From assembly GCF_040712315.1 (NCBI RefSeq), contig NC_134015.1, forward strand, positions 46,828,464 through 46,892,463: 64,000 nt of DNA, read 5' to 3'. Both the position numbers and the translations under genes were made by a program. The notes beneath the pieces are model-generated. The model did not search any database. It had not been told where the DNA came from and was given only the letters and a program-made list of their open reading frames with translations. This document shows, piece after piece, positions 10,486 to 21,283 of this stretch. The stretch comes from Castanea sativa. Its lineage: Eukaryota > Streptophyta > Magnoliopsida > Fagales > Fagaceae. The first letter of the stretch is position 1. Each line of letters begins with the position of its first letter.

Positions 10486-12559
10486 TGCACAGACTATCTG
10501 AGAGAGAGAGAGATAGAGAGAGAGAGAGAAGTAGAAAAGCACCAATCACAATATATACCAAAAAGAAAGAAAAGAATGGTACATATGCATGAAAGATGCA
10601 TGATCATGTGACGTGCAACACAAATATCATCATGGGCTCAGTCTAATCGAAACCTAACAGCACACAAGGTTCCAACAAAGAAATCACACATCTATAATGC
10701 ATGAAACATTGTGAGAATGCAAATGTAATGCAATGCATGAGTATATAGGATCATTTAAACAAAACCCACCCCAAAAATTTCACAAAGAACTCATAAATTT
10801 TGAAAAACCCCAAATATTTTTCAAAAACCCAAAACCTAGGTCTAAATGAATGAAATGCATGATAAATGAGAGAAAAGAGATCATACCAGAGGGAGAAACC
10901 AAGGTTAGACCGAAATCAAAGCGGGGAAGATGAAGGGAGTGAAAGAAAAGTGTTTGGGGAGGTGAAAAGACAATTTCTATTAAGAGAAAACGAGAGAAAT
11001 GAAATCTGATTTTGCGTTGATTCTATTTAAAGAAATCACGTCTCGATGGATCGAAAGGTATCGAGAATCTGTCGAGCACTAATTCTCGACAGATAAATTT
11101 GTCGAGGTGCTGTTGAGAATCTGTCGATGGCAAAAGTACCTCAACGGATCGAACAGCTGTCGAGAAGCTATCTAGCAGACAGAAACTTTCTCAATGGATC
11201 AAGAATTTGTAGAGAAGCTATCGAGACAAATTTTAAATAGCTTGATGGATCGAAGATGGGATAGAATCTGTCGAGAAAAAGAAGTCCAAGGGTCTCGATG
11301 GATAGCTAGCTATTGAGAGGTGTCGAGAAGCTATCGAGCTTGATAAAAACAGGTTTTTCAAAGAGGAGAAAAACACACAATTGAATGCAATCAAGCAAGC
11401 TACTTAACCAAAGATCCAATCAGCATGTTAAGCTCTCAAAAACATCTCTCAACGAGAAAAAATGTAAAGCATTTAACATCCAAACACACACACACACACA
11501 CACACTAAACAAGTTTAACCAATTTTATATTTCAAAAACAAGTCAAGACAGTTTAGTGAGTATACATTAACACATGTAATCTTTGTGACGGTCAAATCAC
11601 ATTGTACTTGCACATATATCAAAAGTAGCAAAGAATTTTTGTGTGTTGTGTGTGAAAAAATCGCAAGATTACATAAGTGTCTCACATTATGACGATTTGA
11701 GATATGAGAAAATCAATTTAACTCATACACAATCATAACTGCTTGATGGGGACTATCACCTTCAAGGTACATCCTATAACTCCCACATCTCCTAGAAACA
11801 CGCTTGCAACCATATTTAAAAGCATTTTGATTCTTTTTGCTTTTGAACTTCTTTGCATATTTTTTTCTTTAGAGCATATCATGCATGGGCATATATAAAG
11901 AGAGAAGAAAATACCCAATTATATTAAGCTTTTGACATTTCACTTTTGCTATGCCAAAGCATACAAATGTCATTTCATGACCGGCATGCTTTAGTGGTGA
12001 GATAGTTATTTATGCCTTTCTCTTAGGATTTTTTAGTCATTCCCGTCAAAAAGAGTGATACAAGTGTTAAGTACAAGAGATTACTTAATCTTACTCATCA
12101 CAAATACGAGCCATAAAGCTCACTTGCTTAGTTGTGTATAGAGATGCTCATCTAAGCTACAAATGATACAAAGTTTAGAAAACTTTGTTTCAATGGCCAT
12201 TTAAGGTACACAAGTACCAATGTGCAAAAACACACATTGTTTTTGTATTTTTCTGATGTTTCAATTTTTTTTTTATGAAAAACAAAATAAGGCAAAAACT
12301 GAAAACAAACAAACAAAAACATGTTAGCCAAAGCATAGCATAAATACTAGACTGACTCAAAAACAAGAAAGCAAAACACACAAGTAATGCATAAACAGAA
12401 AGAGAGGGAGATAGAAAAAGTAACTTAATCACTTTGAGCATTTTTCCTTCCACACCTTGGAAGAACCTTTCCTTTGTGCAAACCCTTAAACTAGAGGTGA
12501 GGGGGAAGGATTGAAACTATTCAAGTTCAAATGGACATGAGGGCCCTAAGAAGATCTTC
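10486..12559 (-). other. Non-coding Sirevirus interior where pol would be expected
   Basis: No protease, integrase, RT or RNase H motif is seen on the minus strand. The segment holds a GA-rich run (10501-10530), a cluster of CTCGA-type palindromic motifs (11038-11345), an (AC)n run (11485-11505) and T-rich sequence near 12190-12430. The 12190-12453 ORF is hydrophobic low-complexity translation and is not called as a gene. Confidence 0.65.
11038..11345. repeat. Cluster of degenerate palindromic TCGAGA / TCGATGGATCGA motifs
   Basis: More than a dozen variants of tatcgagaagctatcgag, tctgtcgaga and ctcgatggatcga in about 300 bp, in both orientations. Related motifs occur in the LTRs of the same family (8430-8515, 21004-21095) and in the solo LTR near 24262-24320. 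Sirevirus elements are known to carry conserved palindromic repeats in their non-coding regions; the role of this set is not known. Confidence 0.7.
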
Positions 12560-12929
12560 AAGAGGAGCAAGAGAGGATGGAAACTGAATCTGGTTTCTAG
12601 ATGAGATCATACTGTTGCTCTGTTGAGTGGCTAGCCACTTGTAGCAATTAGGTCGAGTATGTCCTGTAGCTCCACAGTGGTGACAGAGATGCTGCTTCCT
12701 TTGTTTAGACTTTTGGTTATTACCCTTCTTAGTCCTAGAGTTTTTAATCTCTTTCTTTTCAGTTTAGGAGGTGCTCCTAAAACAAATTTACCCTTATCTA
12801 CGTTCTCACTAGCTAAAACAATTTTAACATCATTGTTCTTAGATTCAATATTATTAGCAGGTGGAACAAACACAGTAGTACTAGAAGAAGCAATATTATG
12901 AGAAGAGAAATCATACCCCAAATCAAATC
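12560..12929 (-). pseudogene. Sirevirus gag 3' part with second zinc knuckle
   Basis: The minus strand encodes RFDLGYDFSSHNIAS, DKGKFVLGAPP and, after a frameshift, a CCHC knuckle (CHHCG....H....C, near 12655-12690) followed by KWLATQQSNS. This continues the gag ORF at 18680-20187 across the inserted TAT element. In related elements this knuckle lies just before the protease; here coding stops after it. Confidence 0.7.
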
Positions 12930-13516
12930 TGTTCGGGGTTGAGCCCCAAACCCCTTGAGCCTTGCGACTGCTATTGTACAGGGCTGGGCCCCAGGCCTCG
13001 TGGGCCTCGGGCCCAAGCCTCGCAACGTGTTTTTTGACCATACCCTCATCTTTGGTCCTTTGACTTCGATCTGAGCACCCGAGGCCCAATCTGTGCCCTG
13101 AAGCCGAGATAGGACTATGCCAGCTTGAATACCCCAGGTGAATCCCCCTGATCGTTTTTTAACCTAGTCGGGGATGTCGTAGCTCGGAAATATCCCATGA
13201 CCGTTTGCCTAATAGTGCCTTCGGGGATATCGCTACCGGGCGGGTTTTTGGAGGTGGGAACCAATTCCAAAGCCACTACCACTCTCACACCTGAAACCCA
13301 CCTAAAAATGATAGTATTGGACCTTCAATTGCACTAGTAAAGGGGAATAATCATGGCACCTCCACTCATTTAAGGCTATAAATAGGGGAATGAAAGGAGA
13401 GATGAGGGTTGACAATTCTAGAGTGAGAGAGAGAGTGGGGGGAAGGAGCGACCAAACTAAAGGAGGAGCACAACATTAAGGGAAGAGGGGTTTGTAGGAA
13501 TAAGAGAGCATTTGAG
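12930..13516 (+). repeat. TAT element 5' LTR
   Basis: Starts TGTTCGGGGTTGAGCC and matches 18107-18679 throughout. It contains a TATA-like ctataaataggggaatg near 13378, followed by a GA-rich leader. The sequence after about 13516 diverges from the 3' LTR and becomes integrase coding sequence, which marks a deletion junction. Confidence 0.85.
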
Positions 13517-13868
13517 TTTCGGGCTTCAACCCCGCTGAGAATTCGGAGTCGATGTTGAAATAGTTAAACTTGCTGGAGGAGCGCGGGGAATTAGCAACTA
13601 TACGGCTGGCAGAATATCAGCAAAAACTTACCTGGAGATACAATAGGGATGTGAGGAGCAGGGAGTTCGGAGCGGGAGATTTGGTACTTTGGAAGGTAGT
13701 GGGGAATATGCGAGATATCAATGCAGGGAAATTAGCTCCGACCTGGGTGGGACCTTATAGAGTCATTGCCATTGCAGGTGCAGGGGCGTATTATTTGGAA
13801 GACTTGGACGAAAGACCACTTCCTCGGCCATGAAATGTTCACAATTTGAAAAAATTCTACCACTAATT
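13517..13868 (+). pseudogene. Integrase C-terminal fragment of the TAT element
   Basis: The frame reads GFNPAENSES, a TAG stop near 13561, then LEERGELATIRLAEYQQKL, ending GDLVLWK, GKLAPTWVGPYRV, YYLEDLDERPLPRP and NVHNLKKFYH. This is the typical C-terminus of Ty3/gypsy integrase in the TAT group. A TGA replaces the usual Trp at 13831-13833. The N-terminal zinc domain and catalytic D,D,E core are absent. Confidence 0.85.
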
Positions 13869-14024
13869 ATCAGTACAGGGGGGTATGGATTGAATGTAAT
13901 GATATATGTACATATTATCAAGTAATATGAAAGTGATGATTATCCATGCAGTTGAATTTATACTTATAAGTCCATTGTTAACCCATTATCCCCGATCAAC
14001 GAGCGTAAGAATTGATAAATCATC

Positions 14025-14866
14025 CTAAGGACTGAAACCTGCTCTCAGTTCGATCTTCATCACCAAAAAGGTTGAAACCTAATCTTATACTATATCTAAG
14101 GACTGAAACCTGCTCCCGGTTTGATCTTCATCACCGAGCAAGGGGAAACCTAATCATAAACTATATCCAAGGACATAAACCTGTTCTCAGTTCGATCCTG
14201 ATCACCGAGCAGGTGGAAACCTGATTTTAAACTCTATCTAAGGACTGAAACCTGCCCCCAGTTCGATCTTCATCAACAAGCAGGTGGAAACCTAATTTTA
14301 TACTATATCTAAGGACTGAAGCCTACTCCTGGTTCGATCTTTATCACTGAGCAGGTTGAAACCTAATCTTATACTATATCTAAGGACTGAAACCTGCTCC
14401 CGGTTCGATCTTCATCACCGAGCAGGGGGAAACCTAATCATAAACTATATTTAAGGACAGAAACTTGTTCTCGGTTTGATCCTTATCACCAAGCAGGTGG
14501 AAATCTGATTTTAAACTCTATCTAAGGATTGAAACCTGCTTTCGGTTCGATCTTCATCACCGAGTAGGTGGAAACCTAATCTTATACTATATCTAAGAAC
14601 TGAAACCTGATTCCGGTTCAATCTTCATCACCGAGCAGGTTGAAACCTATTCTGATACTATATCTAAGGACTGAAACCTGCTCCCAGTTCGATCTTCATC
14701 ACCGAGCAGGGGCAAACCTAATCATAAACTATATCCAAGGATAGAAACTTGTTCTCGGTTCGATCCTCATCACCGAGCAGGTGGAAACTTGATTTTAAAC
14801 TTTATCCAAGGGCGGAAACCTACTCCTGGTTCAATCTTTATCACCGAGCAGGTGGTAACTATGAAT
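14025..14866 (+). repeat. 71-bp tandem array, 12 copies, with 4-unit higher-order pattern
   Basis: The repeat begins aaggactgaaacctgctc and recurs at about 14026, 14096, 14168, 14237, 14309, 14380, 14453, 14524, 14594, 14667, 14738 and 14808. Variants alternate regularly: units 3, 7 and 11 share gttctc and gattttaaact, while units 2, 6 and 10 share gctccc and cataaactatat. The array therefore has a superperiod of four units (about 285 bp). Tandem arrays between pol and the 3' LTR are a known property of TAT elements. Confidence 0.9.
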
Positions 14867-15345
14867 CAAAACATTCATGGGCGGAAACACACTCCAGTGG
14901 AGGGGCAAACTTGACGACCCTTCCTAAACATAGAGGCCTACCTCAGACCCAGCTTCGGTCACCAACGTGGTCTGTCCCTCTCAAATGAAGGGTGAGCTTT
15001 TATTGTTAAAACAGGGTAAACTCCGATGTAGGTACCCGGCCATCATAAATGAGAAAGTAAGGTATGATGAGCAGATTAACAACCACAATCGTGTATAAAC
15101 TCATCAATTATCTACTAACATGGATATGTTTAAAAAAGAAGGTGGGGAGAGAAAAGAGAAAAACGTCTAGTTTCCATCTTAAGATGACTAATTAAAATAA
15201 TTCAAAGGTTAAACAATTGTTTGTCACCACAACCCGGCGACCTAGGCAATCTGAGCAAAGCACATAACAAGAGAAAAAAAAATAATAATAAAAGAGGGTC
15301 TAACACAAGTGGAGCATCAATATTCATACTACAGGATTGGTAGGC
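14867..15345. other. TAT 3' non-coding region
   Basis: Sequence between the tandem array and the antisense gene of the nested TAT element. No ORF or structure stands out. Confidence 0.5.
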
Positions 15346-17650
15346 AGAAGCTAGGTAGCAGGTTGTCCTGACGCATCCTCGGCTGGTTGGGTTGTTAGGA
15401 GTGTCTGGGCTTGGACGTCTTCAGCGGTGGTATGAATGTTGCTGGTGACTTCTAGATCGACCAACTCCACGTGGGAGTCAATCGCCCGCACCGGCTCCTT
15501 CATGCTAGGGGTATCTTCCTCGTCCGCGACATCGACTTGACTCTGAACGGGGGGGAAAGGGGGGAATTTGCTCGGGATTCTCCAATGGAGAATCCTCGGC
15601 CACCCCTATTGCTTGTAGGGCGGCCAACCACCCCTCCCCGAACCCATGATGCTGGGCTTGGTGGACGATGGGCTCCACAGAGTTTTCAGCCTCCATGAAG
15701 CCTACGTTATACCACTTGTCCTCGCAAGCTTTAAGGGCTGTTTTCAGGTTAGCAATCTCGTCGGCTTGGGCCAAATTTAGGTTGTTTGCCTTCGCCAATT
15801 TGAGCTTAATTTCCCCCAGTTTAGCCTCCATGTTTGTCAACTTACTCTCTACTGCCAATTAGGCTTTCTTGGCAGCTTACGCCTTCCTCTCGGAAACCTC
15901 CACAGCTTTGCCCCGCTTCTCCGCCGTAGCGACATCAACGTCTTGCAACACCCTCTCCCATTTGGTATCCTCGACAGCCTCCTTTAACCTCTCGTCAATT
16001 ACGTAGGTCAGCTGCTTGGCCTGATGATGCAACAAGATAAAACAGTAAGTGTAGACAAAGAGGATGCACATGCATTGCTACGCATTTATAAAAAAAAAAA
16101 AAATGAGATAGTAAATTACCGCTATGGTATGCCACTGTAGCCACCTAGCCAGTGACTCATCATCCCCGTCCGAGAAGAAATGAGCATCCTCGGGCAGAAG
16201 GAGACCCTTTGCTAAACTCTAGGCAATCCGCCCCCCTTCGCCTTGTGCCCATGTCTACACACTGGCAGTCACCAGCAAAGGCCTATCGCCTAGTCTAAAG
16301 ACGGTCTACCAACCCACCACGGACTGGGAAGAAGACACCATATTGGTCTCGACTTGGACGGTTGGTTGAGAACCACCGATCGGCTCCTGGATCGTAGGCT
16401 CGCTAGATACACGGGGAAGGGTCCTAGAGGGAGCGTAGTTAAGGACCCGGGGTGGTTTTTCGACAACGCGCTTCCTTTTCTTAGCTTGACCAGTAGGAGA
16501 AGGAGGAACCTAATCCCTTTCTTGAGGGTATTGAGGTTGAGCCGCGGGGCCGATGCCGCGCAAAAATCGGTCAATGGTCATCACTCTCTTCTTCACCATC
16601 CTTTTGTCTTGACCGGCCTCTACGCCTAAAGGATTAATTGGCTCGGCTGTTTCTGGCTCGGCTACTTAGGTGGGGGCTTCGGGCTCTCCAACGGGCACGT
16701 GGGTTCTACGACTTTGAGATACGAGCTCAGCCGAGGCGTCCCTTATTGGTGTAAGATCGTCCACGGTAGTATACCGGTGGCCAAGGTCCCTTGCTTCACC
16801 TACCGTGAGAGAGGGGGGGGGGAGAAAATTGGCGTGCCGAACGTCGATATACGATAGCAACAGACTATCTACTAATAGAGCCGGCCCAAAAGGTTACCAT
16901 GTAGTATAGCAAGGATTGCATCCGAGGATGAGGTGCGACGCTTGGAGCTGCTCGTCGGAGTGCACGAATATCTCGGACCTGAGTACAAATTTCAGGTCTC
17001 TCACGTGCACTACTCTGAGGTCTTTCCCAAACGTCTTGCTTTTTGCACCAAAACAGCACAAAAACTAGTTAGCGGCTTTTTGAGCGAAATAATCATAAAT
17101 AAAACGCAATTAGCAAATAAAGGATGCCCAGTACTGACCAACATCTCGTGGCGAAAGTGAGCAAGGGAGTTCATCGCCAAGCCAATTGCCGCGCACCCAA
17201 ACAAACTCTCTTGCCAAGTTTCTATTTGAGTCGGGCAGGCATGATATAAGCTAAACCTGCATGTCTTTAGTCTTTAAATAATTATCCGTTCTAATATTGC
17301 CGCACAAACTATATATAAAGTTGATGTCATGGTGGTTCAATTGCAACCCGAAAATCTGATTTAGCCTACTGACACAACTCACAACTGTATAAAAATTGGG
17401 AGGTAGTTGGTCGGAGCACAAGCCATAAAACCTAAGGGTACCCTATAATGAGAGGGTCCATGGGAAATCTAACCCCACCCTCAAGTATAGCCATTAGTGG
17501 GAAGAATACAACGTTTGAACCAGAGGCCCTCTTAAGAGTGATATCGCCTTCATGATAGTAGGTGATATCGACATCCCTTGGGACGCCATAGACCTCTCTA
17601 AAATTGGCCAAGGCAGCCCCAGGAGTAAGAAGGTGAGAGTATCCCATTCC
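15346..17650 (-). pseudogene. Antisense intron-containing gene of the nested TAT element, decayed
   Basis: It runs opposite to the element. It starts near 17647 with MGYSHLLTPGAALANFREVY, continues with FFPLMAILEGGVRFPMDPL, shifts frame near 17440, then reads TLRFYGLCSDQLPPNFYTVV, LNHHDINFIYSLCG, LISCLPDSNRN and VRGNWLGDELPC. A degenerate basic middle follows. After a GT-AG intron (about 16119-16022) come AKQLTYVIDERLKEAVEDTK and a heptad-rich coiled coil (15858-15700), ending GFGEGWLAALQAIGVAED. The N-terminal domain is clearly related to that of the antisense gene at 42927-45101. The closest described counterpart I know is the antisense gene of maize Grande elements. Frameshifts and several stops make it a pseudogene. 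Its function is unknown. Confidence 0.7.
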
Positions 17651-18106
17651 TAAACCATGGAGTGAAGAAAAACTGAAAGGAAGAAAGAGTAAAGAAAACT
17701 TACTTTGGGATTTTAGAGAGTGATGATCTGGAGTGGAGTGTTTACGCACAGAAGGAGGATGCTCGGTAGAAGAGAAATTGAAGGAGAAGGGATGTAAAGA
17801 GTGAAATGGGGAACCAGAGGGAACTATTTATAGAGGCTAGATGGGGGTGGAAACATTAATGCAAAGGAGAGGCGGAAAAAACTTTCCGAATCCTTTTGTA
17901 ATTGACACGTGCGCCGCTTCAATTCATGAACCGTTAGGAAATGATGACGGTTGATATCTGACAGTCTGGCACTACACACCTTTTAAGGGCCCATAAATGA
18001 ACGTCCCATCCGTTCAATGATTGATGCCTAAGCTTCTCAAGGAATCTCAGGCACATGCCTTCCTTGATTCTTGCTCGGGATTCGGACGCAAATCAAGGGG
18101 GGCTAT

Positions 18107-18679
18107 TGTACGAGGTTGAGCCCTGGACCACTTGAGCCTTGTGACTGCTATTGTACAGGGCTAGGCCCTAGGCCCCGTGAGCCTTGCAACATTTTTTTTG
18201 ACCCTACCCTCATCTTTGGTCCTTTGACCTCGATCTGAGCGCCCCGAGGCCTAATCTGTGCCCCGAAGCTAAGATAGGACCGTGCTAACCTGAATACCCC
18301 AGGCGAATCCCCCTAATCGTTTTTTAACCTGGTCAGAGATGCCATAGCTCGAAAATATCCCATGACCGTTGCCCAGTAATGCCTTCGGGGATATCGCTGT
18401 CGGGCGGGTTTTTGGAGGTGGGAACCAGTTCCAAAGCCATTACCACTCTCACACCTGAAACCCACCTAAAGATGATAGTATTGGACCTTCAATTGCACTA
18501 GTAAGGGGGAATAATCATGGCACCTCCACTCATCTAAGGTTATAAATAGGGGAATGAAAGGAGAGATGAGGGTTGGCAATTCTAGAGAGAGAGAGCAGGG
18601 AGAAGGAACGACCAGACTAAGGGAGGAGCACAACATTAGGGGAAGAGGGGTTTGCAGGAATAAGAGAGCGTTCGAGTCA
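18107..18679 (+). repeat. TAT element 3' LTR
   Basis: Starts TGTACGAGGTTGAGCC after a polypurine tract and ends near cgttcgagtca. It is the partner of 12930-13516, including the ttataaataggggaatg TATA-like motif near 18540. The part after 18554 makes false ORFs on both strands that read into the Sirevirus gag. Confidence 0.85.
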
Positions 18680-20187
18680 CCAAGCATAGGACTACCCATA
18701 GTAAGAAATCCAAAGCCCATAATACAAATAGATTGTGAGCCCAAGGAAGGGTCAAGCCCAACTACCATACTTGGGTACGCACAGGATCTATCAGAAGCAG
18801 ATTTCTGAACACTAAGCATCTCATCAAGCTTTGCACTGGAAGTCCTCTCCAATTGAGCTCTTACTTGGAACAGCTCTTCTTCGAGCTTTTTGGTCCTTTC
18901 AGCCAAGAAGTTGTTCTCAAACCGTAGTGCTCCAATGGTCTGATTAGCTTCATCAACCTTTGTGGAGAGCTCTTCTCGGTCCAGTTCCACATCACTGAGC
19001 TTCTTGGTGGCCAGCCTATACAGTTTCTCATGCTTCTCGGAAACCTTGTACAACTTAGTATAGGCTGTGTGGATGTCATCTTGTTCATCCATTTTCTCAA
19101 AGTTAGATTCCAGCAACTTCTCTTCTTCATCCACTTCTTCAACAATCCCTTCAGTAGGATTTACTGTGGCAGTGAAGGCATTTAAGATTCCCTCGTTATC
19201 ATTATTTGAATAATCCTCAAGCTCAGTGTCACTCAAGGTAGCAGCAAGAGCTTTGCTTTTCCCAATGGTCTTGAGATAAGCTGGACATTCTTGTTTCATA
19301 TGTCCAAAACCTTGACAACCGAAACACTTTGGTCCCGAGGGAACAGTGTATTGACCGTTATCCCTAGCATCCTTCTTCCCTTTATCTTGGCTCTTGAATT
19401 GTGAGGAACTAGATTGCCTACGGTCCTTGTTGAAGCCTTTTACATTTGCATTCTTCATAGACTTTTTGAATTGCCTTGTGATGTAGGACTTCATCATGGA
19501 ATCTTCATCATTAGAAGACTCATTGGTGTCACTGCTTTTGACCTTTAATGCCATGCTCTTTCCCTTGCTCGATTTCCCGATCCTAGTCAAACCCAATTCA
19601 TAGATTTGCAAGTTGCCAACCAGCTTTGTTAAAGGAATTTTGTCAATATCCTTTGATTCTTCAATAGCGATGATCTTGGCATGGAATCTCTCCGGAAGAG
19701 ATCTTAGCACCTTTCTCACAATCTTGGGTTCGGGAATGGTTTCTCCAAGATTAAAGGCAGAGTTCACTATGTCTTTGAGCTTGGCATAGAACTCATCAAA
19801 TGACTCATCCTCCTCTATCTTCATTTCTTCAAAACTCGTAGTAAGCCTTTGAAGCTTTGAATCCTTGATATCCTTTGTTCTTTCATAGGTTGTTTGGAGG
19901 ATGGTCCATGCTTTCTTAGCAATTTCAGTGGAGGATATCTTCTTGAACTCTTCATTTGTGACTGCACTGAATAAAACATTCAATGCTCTACTGTTGAAGC
20001 TTGCCACTTTGATCTTAGCATCATCTCAATCAATCGGCACTTTTTTAGGCTTGGTCCAGCCTATTTCCATAGCTTGCCACATCTTCTCATCTAAAGAATG
20101 CAAGAAAGCTCTAATACGTACTTTCCCGTATGCATAGTTAGTGCCGTCAAATAAAGGAGGTATAATCAAGGATTGTCCTCTATCCAT
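18680..20187 (-). pseudogene. Sirevirus gag (5' part) with CCHC zinc knuckle, one early stop
   Basis: Nucleocapsid/capsid protein of the Sirevirus. The true start is the ATG at 20187 (MDRGQSLIIPPLFDGTNYAY), just inside the primer-binding site. A TGA at 20026-20028 interrupts codon 54, after which about 440 codons stay open. Visible parts are the UBN2-like capsid region (WTILQTTYERTKDIKDSKLQ, EDESFDEFYAKLKDIV), a basic Ser-rich linker, a CX2CX4HX4C knuckle (CFGCQGFGHMKQEC, near 19270-19330) and a long coiled coil (KLYKVSEKHEKLYRLATKKL). The ORF is cut at 18679 by the nested TAT LTR and resumes at 12929. The downstream residues in the same frame come from the LTR. Confidence 0.85.
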
Positions 20188-20243
20188 GACAAACAGGGGT
20201 TAATGGATCACATAGCAAAGATTAACATAATCAGAGTCTGCCT

Positions 20244-20255
20244 GCTCTGATACCA
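20244..20255 (-). promoter_or_regulatory. Primer-binding site for initiator Met tRNA
   Basis: The minus strand reads TGGTATCAGAGC, the complement of the 3' end of plant initiator methionine tRNA, two bases after the 5' LTR terminus CTACA. This is the minus-strand DNA priming site of the Sirevirus. Confidence 0.95.
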
Positions 20256-20257
20256 CT

Positions 20258-21283
20258 TGTAGGCCAAGAATGTATTAACCCATTGGGTAAATTAAATCAA
20301 TTAATTAAGCTAAGTAAATTAAGTAGATTCAATTACATGTAATAAGAGCGTTAGCACAAACAAATCACCAAATAACTAAATGCAGTGAAAATTAAATTTG
20401 ACACGGGTGATTTGTTTACGAATGGAAAAAACCACCGAGGCAAAACCTCACCGGGTGAATTTAAGGTCACCACTCCTGAGAATCCACTATTATCAAAACA
20501 AGCGGTTACAAGTAAAGGAATCCTAGTACCTTATACCAACCTACAGTTGAATCCTTACTCCAATACCCAATTGGACTTGTAATGTAGTGACAATCTCTCC
20601 TTTCAATGCATGGCTCCCAATACGCGACTAACCTATTGATGTGCGGATCCCAATACGCGACTTACTTTTTTGCATAAATCCAAGTACGTGAATAACACAC
20701 CAACTTGAGAAGGATGTTGGTTGCAAAGTTCTTCAAGTCATCCACACGATGAAGACCAAGAAGCTCCTTGGTTACAAAACCCTACGGTGTACAAACACAA
20801 TAGCTTCTTTAAGACAAAGATGAAATAGGGCAAATTGTCTCCGGTTAAAATTTGAGTGAATAATCACTTTGCATCAAGTTGCATCACCTTTGACGGCCCT
20901 TAAAATAATCCTTATATATGTTTAGGGTTGTGAGAAAAAAAAACCTTACACAAACATACATAGATATGCGTGAAAACAGATCTAGAAATCTGATTTTCAT
21001 AAACCTCGATAGATAGGCTATTTTTTGAGCTGTTGTCGAGTTTTGAGGAAAAAGCTTCTTTTAAACCTCGATAGATTTAATCTGTCGAGCTTTAAAATAC
21101 AACAATTATTCACTTGTTTCTTGAACAGATTTGCATGGTTTTAACTCTTGACTTGAACACAAAGTTTATTGAAGATTTAAACCATCCTAGATCTACCCAA
21201 ATACAAGTAAAATACGTTTTGTCAAAGGATTAGCCAATTCTAAATGACATATGTACATAACAATTTTCACATATGTCCTAACA
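20258..21283 (-). repeat. Sirevirus 5' LTR
   Basis: 1,026 bp, from TGTTAGGACATATGTG to CTTGGCCTACA on the minus strand. It pairs with 7687-8701, with scattered substitutions along its length. The next bases inside are the primer-binding site. Confidence 0.9.

Larger units (their letters stand above)
12930..18679 (+). mobile_element. TAT-lineage Ty3/gypsy element nested in the Sirevirus, internally deleted
   Basis: Plus-strand element. The 5' LTR (12930-13516) joins directly to an integrase C-terminal fragment, followed by a 71-bp tandem array, an antisense gene, a polypurine tract (aaggggggc near 18095-18102) and a 3' LTR (18107-18679). Primer-binding site, gag, protease, RT, RNase H and the integrase core are missing. 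No matching target duplication is seen (left flank aaatc, right flank ccaag), but the flanks rejoin the Sirevirus gag reading frame, which proves the nesting. The 3' tandem repeats and antisense ORF are the reason for the TAT assignment. Confidence 0.85.
7687..21283 (-). mobile_element. Sirevirus-type Copia LTR retrotransposon (env-like ORF, pol missing), interrupted by a TAT element
   Basis: Minus-strand element. The 5' LTR is 20258-21283, the primer-binding site is next to it, gag is at 18680-20187 with its 3' part at 12560-12929, an envelope-like ORF is at 9316-10485, the polypurine tract is at 8702-8713 and the 3' LTR is 7687-8701. A gypsy element (12930-18679) splits gag. Sireviruses normally encode protease, integrase, RT and RNase H between gag and the env-like ORF. 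Only about 2 kb of non-coding sequence is found there, so pol has been lost. No 5-bp target duplication is visible; flanks are gatttg and gacgg. Confidence 0.85.

Noticed and set aside
12190..12453. Hydrophobic 87-codon ORF suggestive of a membrane protein
   Set aside because: T-rich non-coding Sirevirus spacer; hydrophobicity follows from base composition.
14025..14866. Regular repeats resembling a CRISPR array
   Set aside because: Units are contiguous without unique spacers and lie in a plant retrotransposon; it is a tandem array.
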